Origin: Thermoplasmata archaeon
GTDB lineage: Archaea; Thermoplasmatota; Thermoplasmata; Thermoplasmatales; Thermoplasmataceae
Assembly (NCBI GenBank): GCA_021811525.1
Contig: JAJZOK010000002.1
Coordinates: 1 to 5,935 of the forward strand
Reading direction: 5' to 3'
Length of the DNA: 5,935 nt
Below, piece by piece: positions 1 to 4,891 of the stretch. Below the pieces are notes generated by a model. The model was not told the origin of the DNA, did no database searches, and saw only the letters and a program-made list of their open reading frames with translations. Within the stretch, counting starts at the first letter, position 1, and every line of letters starts with the position of its first letter. The position numbers and the translations under genes are program-made.

Positions 1-36
1 ATGTTCGCAGAGGCGGAACTCCATGATCTGTTATGA
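1..36 (+). CDS. possible C-terminal tail of a gene cut by the left edge
   Basis: Frame 1 stays open from the edge to a TGA stop at 34-36 and encodes the tail MFAEAELHDLL, which looks like an ordinary acidic, helical protein end. The piece is far too short to identify. A competing reading exists on the minus strand: an ATG at 24-22 opens MEFRLCEH and runs off the edge, with a weak A/T-rich stretch (43-50) at a leaderless distance before it. Only sequence to the left of the window can decide between them, and both may be chance. Confidence 0.2.
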   Translation: MFAEAELHDLL

Positions 37-70
37 TTAATCCATAAGTATGATCTGGTGATTATTATTT

Positions 71-148
71 GCCGGACAGCGTAGACTTGGAATACCTGAA
101 ATATCCAAGGATAATTCAGTTATCCACGTAGACAAGGATCTGTCCGGC
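71..148. other. compound inverted repeat, possible structured RNA
   Basis: Two 9-base arms, GCCGGACAG (71-79) and CTGTCCGGC (140-148), are perfect reverse complements and enclose 60 bases. Inside lie two more hairpins: CTTGGA (86-91) with TCCAAG (104-109), extended by two pairs past a bulge, and GGATAA (109-114) with TTATCC (120-125) around a 5-base loop. The inner hairpins share one base at 109. Together they can fold as a closed three-way junction in RNA from either strand. It resembles a tRNA cloverleaf only superficially: there is no T-arm next to the 3' acceptor arm and no recognisable anticodon arm. It lies just downstream of the DUF167 gene on the minus strand. It could be a small RNA, a 3' end structure of a neighbouring transcript, or a remnant of a small mobile element. 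No coding sense was seen in it. Confidence 0.5.
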
Positions 149-149
149 G

Positions 150-164
150 CTTTCATATTTATCA
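150..164 (+). repeat. 15-base repeat, copy 1 (T-rich, candidate terminator)
   Basis: CTTTCATATTTATCA occurs here on the plus strand and again, exactly, on the minus strand at 4836-4822. This copy begins two bases after the right arm of the 71-148 inverted repeat and overlaps the DUF167 stop codon (164-162). A pyrimidine/T-rich tract after a gene or structured RNA fits archaeal intrinsic termination, which relies on T-runs rather than hairpins. Read on the other strand it contains ATAAATAT, which could equally be a TATA box. Confidence 0.3.
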
Positions 165-395
165 TTCAAACGGTTTCACATCGACGCCTGCCAGTTGAAG
201 AACTTTTCTCCTGGATTTCAGGCCACTGATTATAGTCACGTTTGTTTGGGTGACCCCATATAGTCTGGCCACCTGGCTGATTATATCCCGGTTGGCCATT
301 CCTTTTTCCGGCTTCTCAGAAGTATGTATTACAAGGGTATCCCCATCCATATGGGGTTTCCCGGAACCAAATATGACTTTGACTTTTATGAGCAA
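162..395 (-). CDS. DUF167 / YggU (UPF0235) family protein
   Basis: This is a 77-residue protein of the DUF167 family, a small widespread alpha/beta fold whose biochemical role is unknown. The two family hallmarks are present: EKPEKGMANRDII (27-39) and ISGLKSRRKVLQL (56-68), matching the family pattern of a KPxxGxAN segment followed by a SGxxSRxK segment. The length is at the short end of the usual range and the domain is complete. The start is TTG at 395. It places IKVKVIFGSGK at the N-terminus as in archaeal relatives, and a strong TATA-like box (TTTTAAATA, 420-428) sits about 25-30 bases before it, implying a leaderless or nearly leaderless message. It follows the first OsmC gene by 45 bases on the same strand but appears to have its own promoter. 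The family assignment is firm; the function cannot be inferred from context. Confidence 0.88.
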   Translation of the reverse strand: MLIKVKVIFGSGKPHMDGDTLVIHTSEKPEKGMANRDIISQVARLYGVTQTNVTIISGLKSRRKVLQLAGVDVKPFE

Positions 396-419
396 CAGAT
401 CAAAAATAAGAGGAGTGCT

Positions 420-428
420 ATTTAAAAT
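420..428 (-). promoter_or_regulatory. TATA-like box of the DUF167 gene
   Basis: On the minus strand TTTTAAATA lies in the short gap after the OsmC stop codon (441). Its centre is about 29 bases before the TTG start at 395, so transcription would begin at or a few bases before the start codon. It matches the archaeal TATA consensus well. Confidence 0.6.
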
Positions 429-440
429 GATTCCTGAAAA

Positions 441-884
441 TTAATTCCTCACAAGGCTGGCTTTCAGGCTTATCTTCACATTTCCCTTAAGGGCATTTGA
501 AATGGGGCATCCCTTTTCGGCTGCTTCCGCATGCTGCTTGAATGATTCCTCAGTTGCTCCTGGGACGTTACCTGCAACTTCGAGGTGCATTTCGGTGACC
601 CTGAAAGCGTCTCCCACTTTGTCAAGAATACAGGTTGCTGTGACGTCCAGTTCCTTTGGCGGGGTTCTCGCCCTTGCCAGGCCTGCTGAAAGAGCCATTG
701 AAAAGCATGATGCGTGGGCTGCAGCAAGAAGCTCTTCCGGGCTTGTTTTCCCTCCTGGCGCTTCTGTTCTGGATGCCCAAGTGACGGGTGAATCGGCTAT
801 TGCCCCGGAGCTGAAATGTATGTTTCCTGCTCCCCTAATTAGATCTCCAGTCCATTTCACTGTTGCTCTTCTTTCAACTGCCAT
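441..884 (-). CDS. osmC: OsmC-type peroxiredoxin (organic hydroperoxide reductase)
   Basis: This 147-residue protein belongs to the classical OsmC branch, which reduces organic hydroperoxides in the cytoplasm using a cysteine pair. TSPEELLAAAHASCFSMAL (47-65) carries the peroxidatic Cys60, and AEKGCPISNAL (122-132) carries the resolving Cys126. Arg39 in ASRTE sits where E. coli OsmC has the arginine that activates the thiolate. Length and motif order match E. coli OsmC closely, so an active dimeric enzyme is expected. An ATG at 926 would add 14 residues, but I prefer the ATG at 884: MAVERRATVKWTGDL begins like the family, a GGGAG ribosome site lies 9 bases before it, and the TATA-like box at 936-943 predicts a transcript starting downstream of 926. 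The gene stands between a second, divergent OsmC protein and the DUF167 gene, all on one strand. A role in peroxide defence is inferred from the family. Confidence 0.92.
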   Translation of the reverse strand: MAVERRATVKWTGDLIRGAGNIHFSSGAIADSPVTWASRTEAPGGKTSPEELLAAAHASCFSMALSAGLARARTPPKELDVTATCILDKVGDAFRVTEMHLEVAGNVPGATEESFKQHAEAAEKGCPISNALKGNVKISLKASLVRN

Positions 885-893
885 AAAGAATAT

Positions 894-898
894 CTCCC
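894..898 (-). promoter_or_regulatory. ribosome binding site that fixes the OsmC start
   Basis: GGGAG on the minus strand lies 9 bases before the ATG at 884 and supports that start over the in-frame ATG at 926. Confidence 0.5.
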
Positions 899-935
899 GG
901 GCTCCTAAAGAACCCAGATTTACCATGTGCCCCGG

Positions 936-943
936 TTATTTAA
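936..943 (-). promoter_or_regulatory. TATA-like box of the first OsmC gene
   Basis: TTAAATAA on the minus strand lies in the 93-base gap between the two OsmC genes. A start of transcription about 25 bases on falls near 914, leaving a leader of about 30 bases with the GGGAG site. This suggests the gene can be expressed independently of the OsmC gene upstream. Confidence 0.5.
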
Positions 944-977
944 TTGATTAGGCGTTTCAGCCCTTCAATGAGTTGGA

Positions 978-1490
978 TCAGGATTTTACCTGGTTTATCT
1001 CCGTTGGTATGGGATTCTGAATTGCATACACAGCGGGGCATTTCTTCCAGGCTTCCTTGATCTGCCTGTCAAGATTGCTGGTTGAGATGACTTCCAGTTT
1101 CATTCCCTTTATGATTGGAGCATCAGATTCAATAACTGCCGGGCCAAGGTCATACAGGAGCTTTCCGCGTACCTTAAGATCCTTCAACTCAAGTCCTTCC
1201 TCGGCGCACTGTGCGGCAAGTGATGAACTGAAGCAGGCCATTACTCCAAAGAGCAGGTATGTCAGTGGGGTAGGGTGAACTCCCGGGCCACCCAGGACAC
1301 TGGGCTCATCGCATCCCAGTTCAAATTTTGTATATTGGGAACCCACTTTCGCAGAGAATTGGGGGCTTCCAGAAAGGTTGAAAACGCCATCAATGATTTT
1401 CTCAGAGGGAATGGAATTGTTGTTTTCCTTCGCCTTATGGATGGTGCTTTCATGAAGTTCCATGTTTATGTTGTTGACTACTTTCGCCAT
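978..1490 (-). CDS. divergent OsmC-family protein
   Basis: This 170-residue protein has the OsmC fold signature with both cysteines: Cys86 in LLFGVMACFSSSLAAQ and Cys151 in WKKCPAVYAIQNPI. Before Cys86 it carries DEPSVLGGPGVHPTP (61-75), the form seen in the broad OsmC-like group rather than in classical OsmC. There is no arginine anywhere in residues 1-107, so the arginine that activates the peroxidatic thiolate in OsmC and Ohr is not visible. It may reduce another substrate, act slowly, or bind rather than reduce. Two further cysteines (60, 95) are present. The first 33 residues are polar, Asn/Lys/Glu-rich and not part of the conserved domain. The ATG at 1490 lacks a clear ribosome site, and Met10 (1463) is an alternative. 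It lies 62 bases after the YecD-like gene and 93 bases before the classical OsmC gene. Family firm, activity uncertain. Confidence 0.85.
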   Translation of the reverse strand: MAKVVNNINMELHESTIHKAKENNNSIPSEKIIDGVFNLSGSPQFSAKVGSQYTKFELGCDEPSVLGGPGVHPTPLTYLLFGVMACFSSSLAAQCAEEGLELKDLKVRGKLLYDLGPAVIESDAPIIKGMKLEVISTSNLDRQIKEAWKKCPAVYAIQNPIPTEINQVKS

Positions 1491-1527
1491 TATTGCGAAT
1501 GGGCAACGCGGGTAATGTCAGTTTCGC

Positions 1528-1536
1528 TTTATTCAA
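1528..1536 (-). promoter_or_regulatory. weak TATA-like box of the second OsmC gene
   Basis: A minus-strand TTGAATAAAG-type sequence lies in the 62-base gap after the YecD-like gene, about 40 bases before the ATG at 1490. It would give a short leader without a visible ribosome site. The match to consensus is moderate, and read-through from the YecD-like gene is also possible. Confidence 0.3.
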
Positions 1537-1552
1537 AAAATGAAAGTTGAGA

Positions 1553-2125
1553 TCAGAAGGATGAGAGAATCTCCTCAGTTTTCCTGACCCTTCCCATTCT
1601 TTTCAGGACATACTCAACCGAGACCCTGTGGGATTCTTCAGCCATGTCTGTCATGGCATCCTCTGCGAAGATCTGGCTGAAACCCAGTTCATAGGCTAAT
1701 CTTCCTGTGCTCTCCACACCGTATGTTGTGGCAATTCCTCCAAGGACGATTGTGTCAATTTTCCTTCTCCTTAGCTGCTGCTCAAGATCTGTGCCATAAA
1801 ATGCCCCCCACTGTCTCTTGGTCACAACAAGATCATCCTGTGTTACGCCCAACTCGTCAGCAAATTCGGCCCAGTTCGCCGGGGGATTGCCCCCTGACAT
1901 TGTAGAATCCGATTCCACCCTGAGGGGCACAGCATTCTTGAAGTCAACATGCACAAAGAAAATGGGCATTTTGTTTTCCCTGAATTTCCTCACAAGCTTT
2001 ACCGCATTGGAAAGTACATCCACTGCTTTGTAAGGCCTTGTGTCCCTTCCAATGATTCCTTTCTGCAAATCGATCAGGACAAGCGCTGTGCTGTTCTTGT
2101 TTATGGATAAGCTATTTCCAGCCAT
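1553..2125 (-). CDS. YecD-like isochorismatase-fold protein lacking the catalytic cysteine
   Basis: This 190-residue protein has the isochorismatase-like hydrolase fold. It closely resembles E. coli YecD as I remember it, sharing RQWGAFYGTDLEQQLRRR (104-121), GVESTGRLAYELGF (136-149) and FAEDA (153-157). Of the cysteine-hydrolase triad (Asp, Lys, Cys), Asp19 in LIDLQKG and Lys103 are present, but the nucleophile position is Gly136 and the protein contains no cysteine at all. True isochorismatases (EntB, PhzD) and YecD also have glycine there, so this is a family trait rather than a mutation. Amide hydrolysis by a thiol, as in nicotinamidases, is excluded; vinyl-ether hydrolysis or a binding role remains possible. 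The ATG at 2125 lies about 25 bases after a TATA-like CTTATAAG, implying a leaderless message. It is divergent from the MFS gene and is followed on its strand by two OsmC genes. The substrate is unknown. Confidence 0.87.
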   Translation of the reverse strand: MAGNSLSINKNSTALVLIDLQKGIIGRDTRPYKAVDVLSNAVKLVRKFRENKMPIFFVHVDFKNAVPLRVESDSTMSGGNPPANWAEFADELGVTQDDLVVTKRQWGAFYGTDLEQQLRRRKIDTIVLGGIATTYGVESTGRLAYELGFSQIFAEDAMTDMAEESHRVSVEYVLKRMGRVRKTEEILSSF

Positions 2126-2145
2126 CCCTGAGGATTTTCAATCCA

Positions 2146-2153
2146 CTTATAAG
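2146..2153 (-). promoter_or_regulatory. TATA-like box of the YecD-like gene
   Basis: The palindrome CTTATAAG is centred about 25 bases before the ATG at 2125, the spacing expected for a leaderless archaeal transcript. Confidence 0.5.
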
Positions 2154-2203
2154 TTTAACTGGGAAATACAAGCCTGCGCAACGTTTCTTACACATACGCA
2201 CAC

Positions 2204-2232
2204 AAAAATAAATTAATACAGGGGAAAAATAA
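2204..2232 (+). promoter_or_regulatory. candidate promoter of the MFS transporter gene
   Basis: Two A/T-rich boxes lie upstream of the ATG at 2256. AAAAATAAATTAATA (2204-2218) would start a transcript near 2235 with a leader of about 20 bases. AAAAATAA (2225-2232) would place the start almost at the ATG. I cannot choose between them. The rest of the 2126-2255 divergent gap shows no clear operator repeat. Confidence 0.4.
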
Positions 2233-2255
2233 CTGACCCTTGAAGTAGGCACAGC

Positions 2256-3620
2256 ATGTCAGATATGGAGGAAGGACCTGTAACCGGCGCAGAACAGAAA
2301 GCTCCTGCAATAAGGGGACATGCATGGTTTGCGAGCTATCTCTTCTCCAACGTGTCCAGTGGCCTGACTTCCCCGCTATTGCCTTTATTCGTGGTGATTT
2401 ACCTTCACGCCAGCGTTATAGACGTGGGGACAATTTCATCCATAGCATCAGCTGCTTCAGTTCCTGCCCTAATATTCTGGGGGAACCTCTCCGACAGCAT
2501 TGGAAAGAGAAAGATATTCCTCCTCATCGGTTTCTTCGGCTCTTTCCTTTCCCTGCTCCTTATCCTCATTGTGAACACGCTTGGGATGTACGCCCTGACC
2601 CTTATCATATTCCAGGTTCTGGCCATGGCAAGTACTCCCGTGGCCACACTGCTCATACTGGAGAGTACCGTTGAGAAGAGGTGGCCCAATGTTATGTCCA
2701 ACTTCAACACTGTCTCATACATTGGGCTGGTTGCAGGCCTTGGCATTGGAACACTCATGCTGAATCTATATGGCAACGAAAATTCCCACTTCCTTCCGGA
2801 ACTCTACGTCATATCTGCATTCATATACCTGCTTGCCGGGGTCAGTGCCTGGGTTCTCCTTCCGGAGCCGAAGAAAAGGATCCCCAGGTACAGCCCGAAA
2901 CTCTCAAAGACCTTTTCCATAAGAACTGTGGAAAGGGTCCGGTATTTCCCTTCCAATGTCATCCATACCGTGAGCGTGAAAAAAGTAGGGAAGAAGCTTG
3001 CCAAGAGGACAAAAACCTACATTTTCTATACGTGCTTCCTTATGTTTGGTTTCCAGCTTTTCTTCATCCCTTTTCCCGTATTCATGCTCAATGTGCTCCA
3101 TGCCAACGAAACAGAGGTTTTCGTAATGTACCTTCTGAACAACGTTGCATCTGCAGTGGCCTTCAGGATTAGCGGGCGCACAATTAACAGGCTTGGCGTA
3201 AGCAAGTCCCTGTCAGTTGCCCTGTTCTCAAGAGTTGGGATTCTTGGCTTCAGCACATTCCTTGCTGTCCTTCTCATAGGTTTCCAGTTCTCAATACCCC
3301 TGGCAATCCTAAGCTACACACTTATGGGATTCTTCTGGAGCTTCATAAGCATAAGCTGGGTCACATCCATCTCTAAACTGGCAATCCCGGAAAACAGGGG
3401 AAAGGCAATTGGTTACTACAACTCTTTCCTTGGCATTGGGCAGATAGGCAGCGGAGTGGTTTCCGGCTATGTGGCATACTCATTCGGATACGGCATTGAA
3501 TTCCTGCTCGCATCGCTTGCAGTCCTCATCGGCGGAATAATGCTTGTAAGGTTCCAGCTGAAAATGAATGAGATGATAGTGGCTGATGACGTGAAGAGAA
3601 CAAAGCTTCCCTCTTACTAG
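2256..3620 (+). CDS. MFS transporter
   Basis: This 454-residue integral membrane protein is of the major facilitator superfamily, which moves small solutes across the cytoplasmic membrane, usually coupled to protons. About 12 hydrophobic segments are visible in two sets of six (roughly 22-204 and 253-433), separated by a basic central loop (205-252, rich in Lys/Arg). The loop between helices 2 and 3 carries the hallmark motif A as GNLSDSIGKRK (76-86), with a weaker copy in the second half, FRISGRTINRLGVSKS (303-318). ENRGKAIGYYNSFLGIGQIG (379-398) is typical of drug- or solute-efflux members. The 20-residue N-terminus is polar with no signal peptide. It is the only plus-strand gene of the window, divergent from the YecD-like gene, and its stop overlaps that of the sepF-like gene by four bases. 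Substrate cannot be read from the sequence; export of a drug or metabolite is a guess. Confidence 0.9.
   Translation: MSDMEEGPVTGAEQKAPAIRGHAWFASYLFSNVSSGLTSPLLPLFVVIYLHASVIDVGTISSIASAASVPALIFWGNLSDSIGKRKIFLLIGFFGSFLSLLLILIVNTLGMYALTLIIFQVLAMASTPVATLLILESTVEKRWPNVMSNFNTVSYIGLVAGLGIGTLMLNLYGNENSHFLPELYVISAFIYLLAGVSAWVLLPEPKKRIPRYSPKLSKTFSIRTVERVRYFPSNVIHTVSVKKVGKKLAKRTKTYIFYTCFLMFGFQLFFIPFPVFMLNVLHANETEVFVMYLLNNVASAVAFRISGRTINRLGVSKSLSVALFSRVGILGFSTFLAVLLIGFQFSIPLAILSYTLMGFFWSFISISWVTSISKLAIPENRGKAIGYYNSFLGIGQIGSGVVSGYVAYSFGYGIEFLLASLAVLIGGIMLVRFQLKMNEMIVADDVKRTKLPSY
3617..3620. other. shared CTAG of two convergent stop codons
   Basis: The palindrome CTAG provides TAG to the MFS gene (3618-3620, plus) and TAG to the sepF-like gene (3619-3617, minus). 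The two genes therefore meet tail to tail with no space for terminators between them, and each 3' untranslated region must be antisense to its neighbour. Confidence 0.95.
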
Positions 3621-3985
3621 AGGTTCTTGATCCTGTTCCTGTCTATTGCGATGCCTGGTGGCGTTACAATGAGGAAACTCTTGCCAACCAGGGCCACATC
3701 GCCGTTGGAGTCACGGACCATCCGCCTTACTTCCTCTGTTATCCTCTTCATTGTGTAATCCTCTGCGGAAACTGCAGAGCAATCAATAAGCAGGATGTCC
3801 CCCTCAAAAATGTACTGGCCTATTTTCCTGACGTCCTCAAGTTTCCTTATCTCAGCGACCCTGGCAACATACCTAATGTCTGCCTTTTCTTCCTGGAACT
3901 TGTACTCATTAAGGTCTATGAACTTCCTTACACCTTCGCTGTCTGTCTGCTCTTCCTTGGAAGATTTCCTCTTGAGGATCGCCAT
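3617..3985 (-). CDS. sepF: archaeal SepF-like cell-division protein (DUF552)
   Basis: This 122-residue protein matches archaeal SepF, the factor that anchors FtsZ to the membrane at the division site in FtsZ-using archaea. The conserved core runs from about 37 to 116: VARVAEIRKLEDVRKIGQYI (40-59), EGDILLIDCS (61-70), a helix with KRITEEVRRMV, then GDVALVGKSFLIVTPPGIA (95-113) and IDR. An acidic linker (11-35) includes the FIDLNEY segment common in archaeal members. SepF normally binds the membrane through an N-terminal amphipathic helix; here only MAILKRKSSK precedes the linker. No longer start exists, because the frame closes at a TAG (4013-4015) nine codons upstream with no ATG, GTG or TTG between. 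A TATA-like TTTTAG (4013-4018) fits a nearly leaderless message. The gene lies 82 bases after a glycosyltransferase gene and converges on the MFS gene. The ftsZ gene is not in the window. Confidence 0.85.
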   Translation of the reverse strand: MAILKRKSSKEEQTDSEGVRKFIDLNEYKFQEEKADIRYVARVAEIRKLEDVRKIGQYIFEGDILLIDCSAVSAEDYTMKRITEEVRRMVRDSNGDVALVGKSFLIVTPPGIAIDRNRIKNL

Positions 3986-4012
3986 GCCAGCATTGTAATC
4001 TGCATAGATGAA

Positions 4013-4018
4013 CTAAAA
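4013..4018 (-). promoter_or_regulatory. TATA-like box of the sepF-like gene
   Basis: TTTTAG, preceded on the minus strand by the purine-rich GGGAAAGG, lies about 30 bases before the ATG at 3985. That is a suitable place for a leaderless or very short-leader transcript. The consensus match is moderate. Confidence 0.35.
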
Positions 4019-4067
4019 CCTTTCCCAATGTCTGTTTCAGAAATATCTGGCATGGCTGCGGATGTGT

Positions 4068-4733
4068 TCAGGAATTGTTGACGCGCTTGATGAACACGTA
4101 AAATAGGTTTGTGAACCCATCTCTCCATGTATTGAGCTTGGGTTTTGTTATCCTGACGCCATATTTGATTGGAATTTCTATGAACTTTCCCAGCTTGACT
4201 GCCTCAATCTTTATGTCCTGGGAAAAAGACATTCCGTCACTGAGGTTCCTCATCTGCCTGTATAAACCTGCCTTGAAAACCCACATGCCGCTTTGGGAAT
4301 CCTTGAGGCTCACCTTGAAAAGCATTCCTATGGATTTGGTCAGTATGCTGTTCCCCACAAAATGCAGAGTGGTATAGTTCTTGGCTGTTCTGAGGGTTAT
4401 TCTGTCGCATGAGATGAAATCCACCTCATCCATCTGGAGGATCTGTATGAGCGGCCCCACCACATCAGTCGGGTAAGTGCCGTCCCCATCCAGGCATACG
4501 GCAATATCGCCTGTTATGTTGTCAAGGCCTGTCTTGTATGCAACTCCATAGCCACGCTTGGGCTCGCTTATGACCTTCGCGCCCTTTTCCTCAGCTATTT
4601 CCCTGGTCCTGTCCCTGGAATTTGTGTCGACCACTATTACTTCAACTTCATGCCCGAGGCTCTTCAGCCCGTCAATGACCTCTCCGATGGTCTTCTCTTC
4701 GTTTATTGTGGGAATCACTGCGCTAACTTTCAT
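4068..4733 (-). CDS. family 2 glycosyltransferase, polyprenyl-phosphate sugar transferase type
   Basis: This 221-residue GT-A fold enzyme of glycosyltransferase family 2 resembles dolichyl-phosphate mannose/glucose synthases and archaeal AglJ. Such enzymes move a sugar from a nucleotide donor to a lipid phosphate on the cytoplasmic face, feeding N-glycosylation or glycolipid synthesis. Visible motifs in order are: IPTINEEKTIG (7-17, nucleotide binding), VDTNSRDRT (35-43), EPKRGYGVAYKTGL (57-70), the metal-binding DxD in LDGDGTYPTD (81-90), the acceptor-site segment KDSQSGMWVFK (144-154), and a basic C-terminal stretch, YGVRITKPKLNTWRDG (191-206). No C-terminal membrane helices follow, so it is the short, peripheral form. 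The ATG at 4733 has an AGGAT ribosome site 7 bases before it. It lies 158 bases after rad50 and 82 before the sepF-like gene. Sugar and acceptor cannot be told from sequence; the family is clear. Confidence 0.9.
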   Translation of the reverse strand: MKVSAVIPTINEEKTIGEVIDGLKSLGHEVEVIVVDTNSRDRTREIAEEKGAKVISEPKRGYGVAYKTGLDNITGDIAVCLDGDGTYPTDVVGPLIQILQMDEVDFISCDRITLRTAKNYTTLHFVGNSILTKSIGMLFKVSLKDSQSGMWVFKAGLYRQMRNLSDGMSFSQDIKIEAVKLGKFIEIPIKYGVRITKPKLNTWRDGFTNLFYVFIKRVNNS

Positions 4734-4740
4734 TTTGGAA

Positions 4741-4784
4741 ATCCTTTTGTCCCTCAGGTTGCCCTTAAAGCAATTACGTTAAAC
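4741..4784 (-). promoter_or_regulatory. candidate promoter and ribosome site of the glycosyltransferase gene
   Basis: On the minus strand GTTTAA (within 4777-4784) and CTTTAAG (4764-4770) are two TATA-like options. The first gives a leader of about 20 bases that includes AGGAT (4741-4745), 7 bases before the ATG at 4733. The second would start the transcript almost at the ribosome site. The first is therefore the more consistent. Confidence 0.35.
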
Positions 4785-4821
4785 CATTAGGTGTATAACA
4801 ATCTTTTTCGTAATCCGTATC

Positions 4822-4836
4822 TGATAAATATGAAAG
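4822..4836 (-). repeat. 15-base repeat, copy 2 (T-rich, candidate terminator of rad50)
   Basis: On the minus strand this reads CTTTCATATTTATCA, identical to 150-164 on the plus strand. It lies about 55 bases beyond the rad50 stop codon and before the glycosyltransferase promoter boxes, a fitting place for a T-rich archaeal terminator. Read on the plus strand it contains ATAAATAT, a possible TATA box, but no plus-strand gene follows. The rest of the 4734-4891 gap shows nothing else I can name. Confidence 0.3.
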
Positions 4837-4891
4837 GGAGTGGGACGCAAATTCAATTTTCCGCTCTTCCCTGCCCGCACACCTTCATTGA

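Noticed and set aside
23..57. ATGATCTG repeated at 23-30 and 50-57
   Set aside because: Two 8-base copies in a short A/T-rich stretch are easily chance, and no further copies or palindrome make it look like an operator.
71..148. Insertion-sequence or MITE remnant bounded by the 9-base arms
   Set aside because: No matching target-site duplication is visible in the flanks and no second copy of the arms was found in the window. It remains a minor alternative.
71..150. tRNA or split tRNA at the left edge
   Set aside because: The closing stem is tRNA-like, but there is no T-arm directly before the 3' acceptor strand, no conserved TTCRA loop in place and no 7-base anticodon loop.
502..951. 149-residue open frame on the plus strand
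   Set aside because: It is antisense to the classical OsmC gene, whose catalytic motifs are complete, and has no recognisable feature.
2681..3172. 163-residue open frame within the MFS gene
   Set aside because: It is an out-of-frame shadow of the transporter with unnatural Cys/His/Trp-rich composition.
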